A stretch of 64,000 nt of DNA. Source: Thamnaconus septentrionalis. Lineage: Eukaryota > Chordata > Actinopteri > Tetraodontiformes > Monacanthidae. The notes below the pieces were generated by a model that had not been told where the DNA came from, ran no database searches, and saw only the letters and a program-made list of their open reading frames with translations. Location of the stretch: assembly GCA_009823395.1 (NCBI GenBank), contig CM020501.1:33316493-33380492 (forward strand), written 5' to 3'. Below are positions 24,622 through 35,033 of this stretch, piece by piece (positions within the stretch are counted from its first letter, which is position 1; each line of letters begins with the position of its first letter). A program made the position numbers and the translations under genes.

Positions 24622-27600
24622 GACCCCTTTGCCTTTGTGCTATTAGTAGTCACAGCAGCATGTTTTCTTTCCTGTGTGATTGCGTGCTCAATCTCACGTG
24701 TTGTTTTTTTTTTTTTTATATTCCGGGGACAGGACATGGGCCAAGACGTTGAGGCGCACTTCCAGGAAGTGCTGGCGGCTCTCGAGCAGAGTGCAGCAGA
24801 GGAGGGCGGCAGGGGGGAGAGGGGCGCGCTGAAGGCCCGGCTGCAGCAGCTCTACAGCCGGATCACCGACGCAGGTACGACTTCTCTGAAAAAGACGCGC
24901 GGTCGAGATGAAAGGTCAGCGCGCTTCTCTGTGACTCGAGTCGCCGCAAACGGAAGAAGGAAGAAAAAAAAAAAAAAAAAAAAGGCCGCACACAATCATT
25001 GCAAGTCAGAGTCTCATCTAGCCACGCAGCTCGCTGGAGTCAAGAGATGAGAAGAAGAAGAAGAAGAAGAAGAAAAAAAAAGAAAGAAAGAAGCGAGACG
25101 AAATTGTGTTGGGTAAAGTCTGGCTCTGCTCGCAGTGAGTGAGAAGCAGGGGATTACGTTGTTTTCTGTGCAGACACAAAGCCAGGTCATGAAAATCCGT
25201 TTTGCACATTTTGCACTCTGGCGGAACATAAACCACTCACTTCATCTCGTCCCAAACGATGAGCAGTGCCGCTGCATCGGCGCCGTCAAGCTGCTCTTTC
25301 CTCGCCTCGGCAGTGCGTTGAGTCTTTTCAGACCCTTTCACCGAGCGGCCAGGCCAGGCTGCTCGTGGTGCCGTCGTGGTCACGTCGCTCTCCCTCCCTG
25401 TGTTGTGTCTCAGAGCCGACCTCCGGTGGGCCGCTGTGTGACTGCCCCCTGCCCAACCCAGAGATGAGTTTCCACCTCTGGACGGAGGACGTCGATATCT
25501 GTAAGTGGCAGCCAGTCCAGAGTTTTGAACCTGGGCGGTGGTTTTGACTTCAGTCATTCAAGTATGAACAGGGTTAGTAAATGATAAAAAAGTATTGTCA
25601 CACACATCCCTTGTTATTACTGTCTTACTTTCCCTAAAGAACATTTAAAAAAAAAAAAAAAATCATGTTTGACAATGAGAACATGTTCTCATTTTTCAAT
25701 CCGAATTTTTTTTTTTTTTTTTTGAAAGTTGCCTGAAATGCTGCAGTTATGAGAAACAGATACTTCAAACTCCCAAGGCGAAAGTGATAGTGGAAGTGTG
25801 TGCACTTTGATCGTCCATACAGGAAGTTGTATAGAAAGGTGTAAATCTGTGCAAGCTGTTGGAGCTTCATGTTGACAAACACTTTACAAAAGTGTGAACT
25901 CAACTGAAGACGCCTTTCAGTTGAGAGGCAAACTGTCAACAAGCTCGCAAGAACAAGTCCAGTTGCCCCAGTTGGAAAAAAAAATTGATTTTTAGACGCA
26001 GTTCAAGCGAAGGTGACCTGGATGATATCTTGCAAGCTCAAAAGGTCTCTATGTAACTCAGAGCTATAGATTAAACAAACAAAAGGTTGTTTTTGTTTTT
26101 TTAAATCAAACTTCATTCCAAAGCATGAAAACATCTCGAAACTAAAGCTTCTTCATCTTCCACGCCGCCTGATTTGACGGCTTCCGTCACCGTGGACAGG
26201 GCGGCTGCTCTCCAAGTGGTTTCGCTCCAGCTCGTCGTCGGAGCAGTTCCCCCTCAGCCAGGAGCAGGAGGACTTTGAGCTGGGCGACTGTCCCAGCGAC
26301 CCGTCGCCGTCCGAGACCACCCGCCACTCCGTCATGTCCGTCATGTCCAATGACAGCGGCATCGAGAAGGACCTGCCTCCGGGAGCCGAGCTGGCGGCGC
26401 CGCAGGGCCCCGGCGCCCACACCTCCTGGGAAGCAGGCAAAAGGTGAGCTGTGAGCTCATGCCTTCGCTCTTCAGTTCAGACTTTCCTCAATATTGGCAA
26501 ACTAATAATGAAGAGGTACAGCCGGCAGTGCAGGACGGATGCAAAGATTCCCAAGAGTCAGTTCGTGGTGTCGGGCTGCATGGTTTGCATGAGTGAAACA
26601 CACGGCAGCCGCTTCAAAGTCCAGCCGCTCTGAGCTTCCGCTGCAGCAAAAACCAAACTGCCGGGGGGGGGCCGTGGACCACAGTCTTCAGCTACTCCGG
26701 TAACTCTGAGAAATCTTGACAGATGGTGCGTCAACATTTTGAGTCATGTGGAAGTATCAGGAGCTCAATGTGCCGCTTCAGTTGGAGATGCATGAAATAA
26801 AAGCGAGTACGTGGCACAGCGCAGATTCACCGACTTTCAAGACTTCTTTGAGTTTGTTGAGTAGCCGAAGACTTTGAGGACAGAAGAAAATGATCTCGTA
26901 AAAAGACGAAACTTTTCATAGAGTTCTGTGATACTGAGCCTTTCGCTATCACGAAATGACGTGAAATTATCTTGTGAACGGGAATTTATCATGAACATTT
27001 CATGATGATTATTATTTTTATTATTATTACACAAAAAAAAAAAAATGAAGATGAACCTTTGTGTGTGGAGTCTGCATGTTCTCCCTGTGTCTGCGTGGCT
27101 TCTCTCCGGGTTCTCCGGCTTCCTCACACGCTCCAAAAACAGGCGTGTGAGATCAATTGGAAACTCTGAATTGTCAGTCGGTGTGTGTGTGTGAGTGTGG
27201 ATGGTTGTGTGTCTCCATGTGGCCCTGCGATGAACTGGCGACTTGTCCAGGGTGTCACCCTGCCTTCACCCTGTGACAGCCAGGAGGGGCTCCAGCAGAC
27301 CCCCCTGACCCTGATGGATGGATGGATGGATGGATGGATGGATGGATGATTACTATGACTCAACATCACTGACGAGGCCTGACGGTGGATTCTCTTCCCC
27401 CAGCGAGCCCGACCCATCCAAGCTGTCTCGCACCCTGGGCTTCCGGATCAAGCCGTCGGTGAAGGACAGCATGGCGCTGATGCAGGACAGCCTGGACGAT
27501 CCCAGCAGCCTGGCGGGGGGCGGGGGAGACCGAGGGCGGGCGGGCAGCGGCGGCGCCACCCTGCAGAGGCGAGCCGGGAGCAGCGCGCTGCTCGGCCCCT

Positions 27601-30600
27601 TGGCCAAGCAGCGGAAGCAGTTGACCGCCAGGATCGTGGTGATGGGAGACGACAGGGCGCTGGGCCGTCTGGCCAGGGAATACTTCTTCTTCAGGTGAGC
27701 GGCTGCACCGGCGGCGCCGCTTCCTCTCAGCCGGTTCGTCGTTCACCGCCTGAGCTTTTGGAATGCGCTCTGCTCGCCGAGGGCACCGAGTCGGTGTCGT
27801 GTCATCAGCGCATCAGGCAGTAGTATTCACATTCTGCTACTTAAGTGACAGAATAGATACCTGTGTAAAAAAAAAAAATACTCTGGCAACTTCTTTTGCT
27901 AAAGTGAAAGTTAAAAATATAGGTTCCGAAATTTACTTCAGTAAAAAGTACAAATGTTTTCCGACATAATGAAACACAACATTGTGAGTGTGGTTAGCGG
28001 TCAAAATGTTTCGCTTAAAAAAAAAAGTGAAAATTTGACGGTCAAGGCTTTTGCACTGGATTGAAAACATTCACTCTCTATTGATTTAAGATGGGCTGCG
28101 TTCTACGTTGACCTGTGTCACTATTTTGATATATTTGGTTAAGATGATGCTGTCAGAGTACAACAACAGTACAACACAGTGTGAAGATGGAAGCTAGTTA
28201 GGCGAAGATGCGACTGAACTGACCAGAGGTCTTGACGAGCATCTGGATGGAAGCTCTGCTACTCTCAAGACTGCAGTTCAACTGTAGCTCAACTAAACTG
28301 TCACCTGTAGTAGTTATGATCCACAAGTTTACACTTTTGATAAAAATATTGGTATTTTTCTCTGCAGTGAACAAAACCCCACCGTCAAGATACTCCAATA
28401 ATATGACTTTATATTAATAACGAGCGTGTTTTTTTCCAGTGTAGGAAATACAAAGCACAGATATTTGTGTACAAATGCAGGGAGCAAAAGTTAAAAGAGA
28501 AAAAAAATACTCAAGTACAGTACAGATACCTGAAAAATCTACTTAAGTCCATTAACAAGGTCTTTCCTTTACTACATACTGTATTTCCTGCTGGAGAAAG
28601 AAGTCCTCACTTCTGTAATGTGAGCCTGTGCTTGTGGGCTCCCGACACGCAGGGGGCCGCCGCGGCTCTTTCTCACGCGCCTCTGCTGTTTCTGCTTCTG
28701 CAGGAAAAGGGAAGCGCGGCGGATTTTTCTCACTCTGAAAATCAACCTCCAGTTTTACTACATCCCTGTTTGCGGGGCCAAAAGTCCCGGCTCTCCAGTC
28801 AAGGTGGGCTCACTTCCTCTGCACGACAGACAGACAGACAGACAGACAGATCGGAGTGGATCCGCCCGTGAAACGCAAACAATGTTTTAAGAGTCGTGGT
28901 TGAAGTGAAACAACATTTCTGAGCACACGGTTCCCTGTTCGCAGTGTCACAATTCATTGTCTATTTCCCATCAGTTTTGTTTTTTGTTTTTTTTTCAATG
29001 ATTTCTAACCTCAAATGTCACAATGAATTGTCTCCTCAGATTCACTCCTACTCTTCATCAGCAGCTGACTTGTATGACAATAATTACTGAAGGAAAAACA
29101 TCAGGCTGGATTTTCTTCATTGATTTTCTTCTTTCCGCGTCCCATGGTTCTTATTTTCAGAACAAGCCACACAAATGGGATGGCGAGCCGTGCGCTCTGG
29201 GCTCCTACCTGAGCATGGTGGACCCCTGGTACAACACTAACATCAGCAGCCTCGGCTCCATGATCCTGAAGCTGGCACAGATGGTAGGAGTGGATTCATG
29301 CTTTCACTAGAGGGGGGCGTGGCCTCATCAAGGCCGTGTTTATTATCATGGCCTTGATAATGATCTTGCCTCTTGCCAAAACCAATGAGAGAAGCTGTAT
29401 GGTGTCACGCAGGTTCTCTGCAGGCCTTTGTGAACCTGAGAGCTGCTGACTGCTGGGTCAGATGAAGGCGACCAGTTCAGTTTGCTCCAGTACCACTTTA
29501 CTGTGGTAAAATATTATTACTAATGGTACTGATCTGTGTGAAGACAATGATCACATTGATGAGTTCTCACTAATTATCATCAATGACTTAACAAGGTTGG
29601 ATAAAATTGAATGATCCAAATTTCCTTACCTGCTCTTTTTTCCTTTTCTTCTTCTACTCCAAAAAAATGACTAGTTTCCTTCTTTTTTTTTAAATAAAGC
29701 ACAACTTTCAGAAGCGTCATTATTTCCTCTCCCATCAAAATGTGATTTATTCATTCAAACTGCTTTTGTCAGACACGATGAGACGCTTTGGCTGTGATGG
29801 CAGTTATTGTCGTGATGTTACTCTCGAACGCCGTTTCAAAACACTGCGCAACTCTGGTGTCACGCAGCTTGAACAGCGCATGAAGCAACTGTGCACGTGT
29901 AGCATGCGCACGCTCAGGGACGGCTGCCCCCGTGTGGTGACACCCTGGACTATATAAAAGATGGTCTACCGTCTGGGTGCGGTGAAATCTCTTCATGCAT
30001 AACACTTATTTACAGTTAAACATCATCTTAACCCGGCTTGGAGCAACAGCGAATAAACCTTCCCTCTCATGTCAGCTTGGACCTGCTGCAGTTGAACCTG
30101 TTTTCAGCGCCTGAACTCAGTGACTGTCATGTGACGTCCTTCTGTCTGCCGCAGCGACAGAGTAAACCGGAGGGGCCGAAAAAAGACCCCTTCATATCCG
30201 ACGTCATCTCCTACTACATCCGCATGGCGCAGCAGCCCGTCTTCTTCACCGTCTACTTTGTCAAGGTAGTAGGATTCGCCGCTTTAGTCAAAAGCGCCGT
30301 GTCGTTTTGCAAATGTAAACGCGATCTTCCCGATTTCCCCCCGTAGATCTTTTCCTCCGGCGCGGCCAAGGAGCCCGTGGAGGACGTCTTTCTCACCCAT
30401 CTCGATATCGACTTCCCCGAGTTCAGGCAGATTTCAGCCTCGGCCAAAGGTGAGTTCAGGGGGTTTCGCTTCATTGAGAGCGTTTTCCTCACGGCGGCTC
30501 TTTGTGTAACTTGCGCGTCTGTTGCCCCGAGCAGACAGGAGGAAGAGCTCGGCCGAAGGTTTTGGACCGTACCTCTCCATAAAGTACAACAAGGTAGATG

Positions 30601-33018
30601 CGGGTTCTCTGTTGCCCCCACCTGAAAGGCAAAAGACGTTTCCACTTTGGATGGCCCTCCTGAGGGTTTGTCTTGGTGTGTGCAGGTGACGCTGAGCGGC
30701 AGAGACGTTGAAAAGGGCTTCTCAGTCAGGACCCTGGGCGCTCAGATCAACGCCATTCCCTCGAATGAAGCTGAAGGTTGAGGCTGAGCTCACAAACTCT
30801 TTGTGTTTCATTCGCGAAAACGTTCTCCTCCTCCTCTCACTGTTTTCTCCTCGGATGGTTTCCAGATTTGAACTGCTTGACGCTGACTTTAAAGGAATGT
30901 ACTGCAAAGAGCAAGAACAACGCACCGGTGAGCACGCAGTCGTCTCTGATCTGGCTCGCGCTGAATGTTGAAGCTCGCTTACCAGAATGTTTCTTTCATG
31001 GCTTTTTATTTTTTTATTTTTTTTCCTTCCCACCGCTGATGAAGATCCGGACCAGCCACGTTAAGGTTACCTCAGCTGAGCATCGAGCGTTCGCCGTCAC
31101 CCTGGACAGAGACGGTCAGCGCACCTACAAAGATGTACAAAGGTAGGGCTGGAGGCGGAGCTCCACTCTGAGCAACTTTTACACCGAGAAGCTTTATTAT
31201 TGATCTGTGGTGAGAAAAAGTGCATCATTTTGACAAAGGCACTTTATCGAAATCATAAAGTGCTGTCTTACTTTCCTTGTTATGTTTCTTGTTATTATTA
31301 AGTTGTTATGTTATCTTCGGTTATGTTATGACAGGGACCCGTTTCACAAAGGAGTTTCAGCAAACTGAGTCCAACCATCGACTCTGCGTCGACTCTCCCT
31401 GAGTTTTCCGTCTCTGATTTATTCATTTGTTTTCAGACTATTATAGAAAAAGCCCACATTAATCAAACTCCGACGCTACGAGTCACTGCTGTGGCAACTG
31501 TCGCCAAAGGGAAGTCCACGTACAGAACCTTCACTTGCTGGATCGAGAGATTCTCACACGCTCGCATGGCGTGTGACATGTTTTTCTGGAGACAAAAAAA
31601 AAAAAAAAATACTGCTGCAGCAACGTAGGAGAGGGAGAAAAATCACGATTGAGTAAATGCATTGCAATTTGTTTGATATTTAAATGACAGGTTTGGGTGA
31701 AAACAAACTGAAGTCTTACTGAACGCAAGCATAGCTGAGGGTTCGAGTCTTACTTAGACTGTGGCTTCAAATAAAATGCAAGGTGCAAAATGTCACTGTT
31801 GCTCCGGGTCGACTCCTTCTGCATCGTGGAGTCATGAAGACAACCAGGCCTTGGTTTCCACATTAGTTGTGATTTGTGCAGCATCCTGAAATAATCTCGA
31901 CAGTTACAGTCTCAAGTCTCAAGTTGCTGTGCAGCACAATTTTATGGACAAACATCATTTACTGCTAAACCTGGAAACCTCCCCTTCCGAAACGTCGGAA
32001 GCCTTTTAGTTAGCTTTTAGTAGGACAATTGATCAGATGTAGCTATGGTTATTATGATGCAGGCTAACGTTATTGCCCTTCCTGTTGTTAGACTTGCTCA
32101 CTTTGTGAAGTGGAAAACCCAGAAAATTCCCTCATTTCAGGATTAGCACACTCTGGCTTTCCGTTGAGCCTGCTTTGTGAAACGTGCCCCAGGTGGTGTT
32201 ATGTCGAGTTCCGCTTCCTCCCCAACCAGTTGTTCTCAGCTGCGAAGGGCTCAAGACTCACATTTTTGACTTTAGAATGAAGCGACTCAAATGTCCCGCG
32301 GAACTCAAATGTATTCCACAAAAATCTAAACGCGAGCTCACGTTCTAATAGATGATTGAACTTGTTGAATTGTGTGTCCTGTGAAATAAATGCCCAAGTA
32401 CACACTACCAGTCAAAAGTTTGGACTCACCCTATGAATGGAATGTCTTTTCTTTCATTGTCATGACTATTGACATTGCAGTTTCTCACTGAAGGCATCAA
32501 AGCTCCATATGAACCGACAGCCACCTTTCATAAAAGCATCTGTAGAGTTATTTAAAGTGTTTTCCCTGCATAATTGCATATATCTTGCTCATATATTTGA
32601 TGTCTTCAGTATCTACCTGGAGTGGAGAAAGTTAAAAAAAAAACTTGTGTTCAAACTTTTGAATGGTAGTATATCTGCAACTGCCCACAAAGCTGCGACC
32701 CAATGAAAACAGTTGAGAAACGCTGCTCTACACGCTTCTCTGCTGTGTTGCAGCATCTGGCTTCTCTTCACCGTCACCGTCTACTGTCTCTGTTCCGGTT
32801 TTTGAACATCGTGGTTTCAGCTCACTGACGCCTCCTCTCATGTGTCTTCTGCGGTGTGCAGCCTCGAGGTCTCTCCCTGTCTGGATCCTGGCTACTACAT
32901 CCAGAAAAGTGTGAAGAGCAAATACAAGTTGGGGGAGGAGCAAGACGGCGGACTGAGCAAGTACATGAAAAAGGGACTCCATCTGCCGATGAACACCTTC
33001 GCTGGCATCGTCACCTGA
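18687..33018 (+). CDS. pik3r6: PI3K-gamma regulatory subunit p84/p87 (PIK3R6), complete
   Basis: Alternative adaptor of p110-gamma in class IB PI3K; it needs Ras as well as G beta-gamma for membrane recruitment. Exons: 18687-18699, 18887-18979, 19613-19704, 19798-19866, 20640-20772, 21897-21966, 22551-22740, 24733-24874, 25414-25500, 26200-26443, 27404-27694, 28704-28803, 29161-29283, 30155-30265, 30347-30449, 30535-30593, 30686-30776, 30866-30927, 31045-31142, 32862-33018. All junction phases agree and give 775 residues (human 754). Landmarks: GMLRWTLHRKVQ (36-47), RDIIPLLHTLMYAILQ (74-89), YNFCKRLLTYPHPYC (about 100), YQRMLTAEQSL, MSFHLWTEDVDIW (284-297), a Ser/acidic linker with NDSGIEKDLPPG (about 347-358), RIVVMGDDRALGRLAREYF (455-473), LQFYYIPV, MVDPWYNTNISSL (527-539), DPFISDVISYYIRMAQQP, and the C-terminal HLPMNTFAGIVT, matching human LMPINTFSGIVQ. 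Residues about 670-775 correspond to the beta-gamma-binding end. Only 31045 has a weak acceptor (gatgaag). Confidence 0.95.
21275..21598 (-). repeat. tRNA-derived SINE (reverse orientation)
   Basis: On the minus strand it reads, from about 21597 down: CAGCGGTCTAGTGGTAGGGG (A-box-like TCTAGTGGTAGG), then GGTTCGAGTCC (B-box), then GGTCATACCAAAGACTCCCT and CTTGGCACTCAGTAATCAGG. A tail GTCAAATGTGGAGGAGAAAT follows, ending near TTTTAACTTTACTTTATGG. The order tRNA head, body, ACTTTAACTTT-like tail fits a common percomorph SINE. It lies in a pik3r6 intron. The family name is not assigned. Confidence 0.75.
22030..22340. repeat. Dispersed intronic repeat (GAACAAGTCCAGTTTGCTCC family), copy 1
   Basis: Contains GTTCTCAGTCATCCAGGTCG and TCTTCAAGATCGCAAGAACA segments that recur at about 25865-26030 and 35880-36025. 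Its 5' part (GATGATCACGTTAATGAGTT...) recurs at about 29470-29620. The conserved CTTCAAGA...AAGTCCAGTTGC...GACCTGGATGACTGAG arrangement is a frequent teleost repeat; I suspect, without proof, a Penelope-like or other retroelement terminus. Confidence 0.55.
22988..23270. other. Intron segment with short repeats
   Basis: Holds an ATT run (about 22970-22993) and a CATAG pentamer run (23255-23276). The remainder is moderately CpG-rich and unrecognised. Confidence 0.4.
24580..24618. repeat. (CA)n microsatellite
   Basis: About 19 CA units in the pik3r6 intron before exon 24733. Confidence 0.9.
25865..26030. repeat. Dispersed intronic repeat, copy 2
   Basis: Carries GTGTGAACTCAACTGAAGAC, CTCGCAAGAACAAGTCCAGT and GTGACCTGGATGA, the same order as copy 1. 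It is flanked by A-runs in the pik3r6 intron between 25500 and 26200. Confidence 0.55.
27050..27350 (+). repeat. Teleost interspersed repeat with GGAT tail
   Basis: Order: GTGGAGTCTGCATGTTCTCC, TCTCCGGGTTCTCCGGCTTC, CTCCAAAAACAGG, a GTGTGTGTGAGTGTGG stretch, CCATGTGGCCCTGCGATGAA, CTGGCGACTTGTCCAGGGTG, CTCCAGCAGACCCCC, and a (GGAT)n tail at 27315-27350. This is a very common fish repeat ending in a tetramer tail like a LINE/SINE 3' end. A second, reversed copy is at 37017-37168. Confidence 0.7.
29395..29625. repeat. Dispersed intronic repeat, copy related to 22030
   Basis: GATCTGTGTGAAGACAATGA, CACATTGATGAGTTCTCACT and TTAACAAGGTTGGATAAAAT match, with changes, the 22130-22210 part of copy 1. 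Confidence 0.5.
29770..30010 (+). promoter_or_regulatory. Intronic CpG-containing block ending in a TATA-like box
   Basis: Inside the pik3r6 intron 29284-30154, an unusual block with many CpGs ends in CTGGACTATATAAAAGATGG near 29950, a textbook TATA box. It could be the promoter part of a solo LTR or an internal promoter. No flanking duplication was identified. Confidence 0.3.
32227..32725. mobile_element. hAT-like MITE, copy B, carrying a nested Tc1-like MITE
   Basis: Left end CAGTTGTTCTCAGCTGCGAA and right end GTTGAGAAACGCTG form imperfect CAG...CTG inverted repeats. Its left 170 bp match the copy at 18332. The match stops at about 32398, where the Tc1-like terminus begins, and the hAT right end reappears after it. 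It lies in the last pik3r6 intron. Confidence 0.65.
32399..32674. mobile_element. Tc1-like MITE, copy 2 (complete)
   Basis: Bounded by TA: left CACACTACCAGTCAAAAGTT, right AAACTTTTGAATGGTAGTA. About 270 bp, no transposase. It is inserted in the hAT-like element around it and is opposite in orientation to copy 1. Confidence 0.75.
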
Positions 33019-33445
33019 CACGCTGGCTGGGGAGTTTGGAAGCTTGGAAGCGGCTTCCTCAGGCACCGATCCAGTTGTCAGACGATACAACGATTCAGTC
33101 GTGTTGCGAAAGGTGACGGCGTAACGATCGGTAAGGTTGGCGGCTCGCTGTCAGTGGAAGTGAACCCTCCTGGTCACTTCCTCGAGGGGTGGAGACTCCT
33201 CCCAGAGCTTCGTTCCTTTTTCAGCAGCCACTCTGGAAAACCCCTTGCGACTGTAAAGACGTCAAGCGGACAATGGCGCCTGTCGCGGGTCGTAAAAACA
33301 TGCAAGAAGGAAATTTTCCCCAAAGATTCTCACCGCTGGGCGACCGGCCCAGCTTGCATTACGTCATCGACGCTTAGTGGCTGTCCAGAAAATCCACAGA
33401 GTTTCAGAAACACTACATTGATTCCTTCTCCTTGACAAGCACTTG

Positions 33446-33490
<45 letters not shown>

Positions 33491-34146
33491 ACTACTGTTA
33501 GAATGTGCAGCTTGTTGAAAAACTGGTACGATAATTGCAGAGCGTTCACTGTTAACTTTGCCCCGGATGAATCATTTTATATAAATTATTGCTCCTCGAT
33601 TCAGCGTCTAGAAATATATTTCAGGCCCTGCCTGTGAGCTGCAGCAGTCACAGCTATGTGCAATGTACGACACATGTCAATCACTAGTAGTTCAAGCTAC
33701 TGTGCGTTTGTAGCGTTTTGGAAGAGCAAAAGCCGTGTTGTATTCTTTATAACACAGTAAATTTAGGCATAAACATCGTTGAGACTTTTTGCCGAAGCCT
33801 TCAGATGAAAACCTCAACGTTTTAGAGCGTTTGTTTTAGTGGCAGCGTTGCTCCGTCAGTCACAGGATAAAGATTTTTTTTTTTTTCATTTTAGGATTCA
33901 TGTCAAACATGATAGTTTATGTATTGTGTATTAGATTCAGGTCAGACACACAAGTTGCAGCTCAGCTGCCAATATGTGACAAACATTAGGAATTAAAGCC
34001 ACAGGAAGTGGACAACGGGTCAACTAGTGAGTCCTGTGTGTCTCTCTTGCAGCGTGAAATAATACAGTATGAATTCTGTGATGTGATTTGCACAATAGTT
34101 TTCTTCCGGTGATTGGAAGCAAAACAAAAATACATGTGGTAATAAA
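33019..34146 (+). other. Probable pik3r6 3' UTR
   Basis: Non-coding sequence after the stop with a (CA)n run at 33450-33487. Candidate poly(A) signals are ATTAAA at 33992-33997 and AATAAA at 34141-34146; the second is followed by GT-rich sequence and is the better candidate. A further (CA)n lies at 34259-34302. Confidence 0.5.
34141..34146 (+). other. pik3r6 polyadenylation signal candidate
   Basis: AATAAA followed by tggttttgttttgt and further GT-rich DNA. ATTAAA at 33992 is an alternative. Confidence 0.45.
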
Positions 34147-34258
34147 TGGTTTTGTTTTGTAAAAACGGGTTGTGCTGTGTCTCCACTTTGTGAATGAAGC
34201 CTAACTTTAAAAACTTTAAATCTAAGCTTTGGTAAAAAGGTAATTTTTTTTTTTTTAT

Positions 34259-34305
<47 letters not shown>

Positions 34306-34658
34306 CATTTAAGTGTCAAATTTGTGTTGTGTTGCCAAGTTTGAATGGAGATTTATTTTGGATACTTATACTGTTGTTGTTTTTTGTTTTTTTTTAAGGT
34401 TAAGTGTGTCATATTTTGAGATTTTGAAGAAAAAACAGTGAACTCGGGTGGTTACATTTTTAGATCACAGCGCCTTTCTTTCACTCTCCCTTCCCCTCCT
34501 GAGCCAAGACCTTGCCAGTGAGCTACGGTGGTCTGTGCACCCAGACCTGGAGACCTTGTCCACTTTCTTCTTCGTTGGTTTACGTGACGACATAAGCATT
34601 CACCTGAAATACAAAACGCACTGTCAGGTGGGCGGGAGTGTCCACACCAGACTTCCTT

Positions 34659-34659
<1 letters not shown>

Positions 34660-34732
<73 letters not shown>
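34660..34732. repeat. (TA)n tract upstream of bmerb1
   Basis: About 36 TA units ending 300 bp before the bmerb1 start codon. Confidence 0.9.
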
Positions 34733-34734
<2 letters not shown>

Positions 34735-34851
34735 TTTTTTTTGACCCTTTGTTTTTTTTTTTGTTTTTTTGCGTTGCAGGTACAAAAAGCGTCCAGTGGA
34801 TGGCGGCAATGCGCCAGGCACGGTTGTCATGTGTGCGCCGCGCACTCCCTC

Positions 34852-34852
<1 letters not shown>

Positions 34853-34884
<32 letters not shown>

Positions 34885-34942
34885 TGCTGGTGCTGCTGCT
34901 GCCGCTGCTGCCGCTGCTGCTGCCGCTGCTGCTGCTGCATCC
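34853..34942 (+). repeat. (CA)n then (CTG/CCG)n in the probable bmerb1 5' UTR
   Basis: (CA)n at about 34853-34879, then a mixed CTG/CCG tract at 34883-34939. It ends about 95 bases before the start codon, in sequence likely to be transcribed. The GC-rich triplets would fold strongly in RNA. Confidence 0.7.
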
Positions 34943-35033
34943 CCCTCCTGCCACTCCAGCATGAGTCGATGAAGCGGCGGCACGGTGACACCGCGAGCCT
35001 CGCCTGCCCGGAGCCTTCGGAGAGAGAAACGGG

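Noticed and set aside
34448..34660. Exon-like frame LASELRWSVHPDLETLSTFF... before a GT
   Set aside because: Loosely recalls retrotransposon gag segments, but the acceptor is poor, there is no continuation on either side, and it does not fit bmerb1 or pik3r6.
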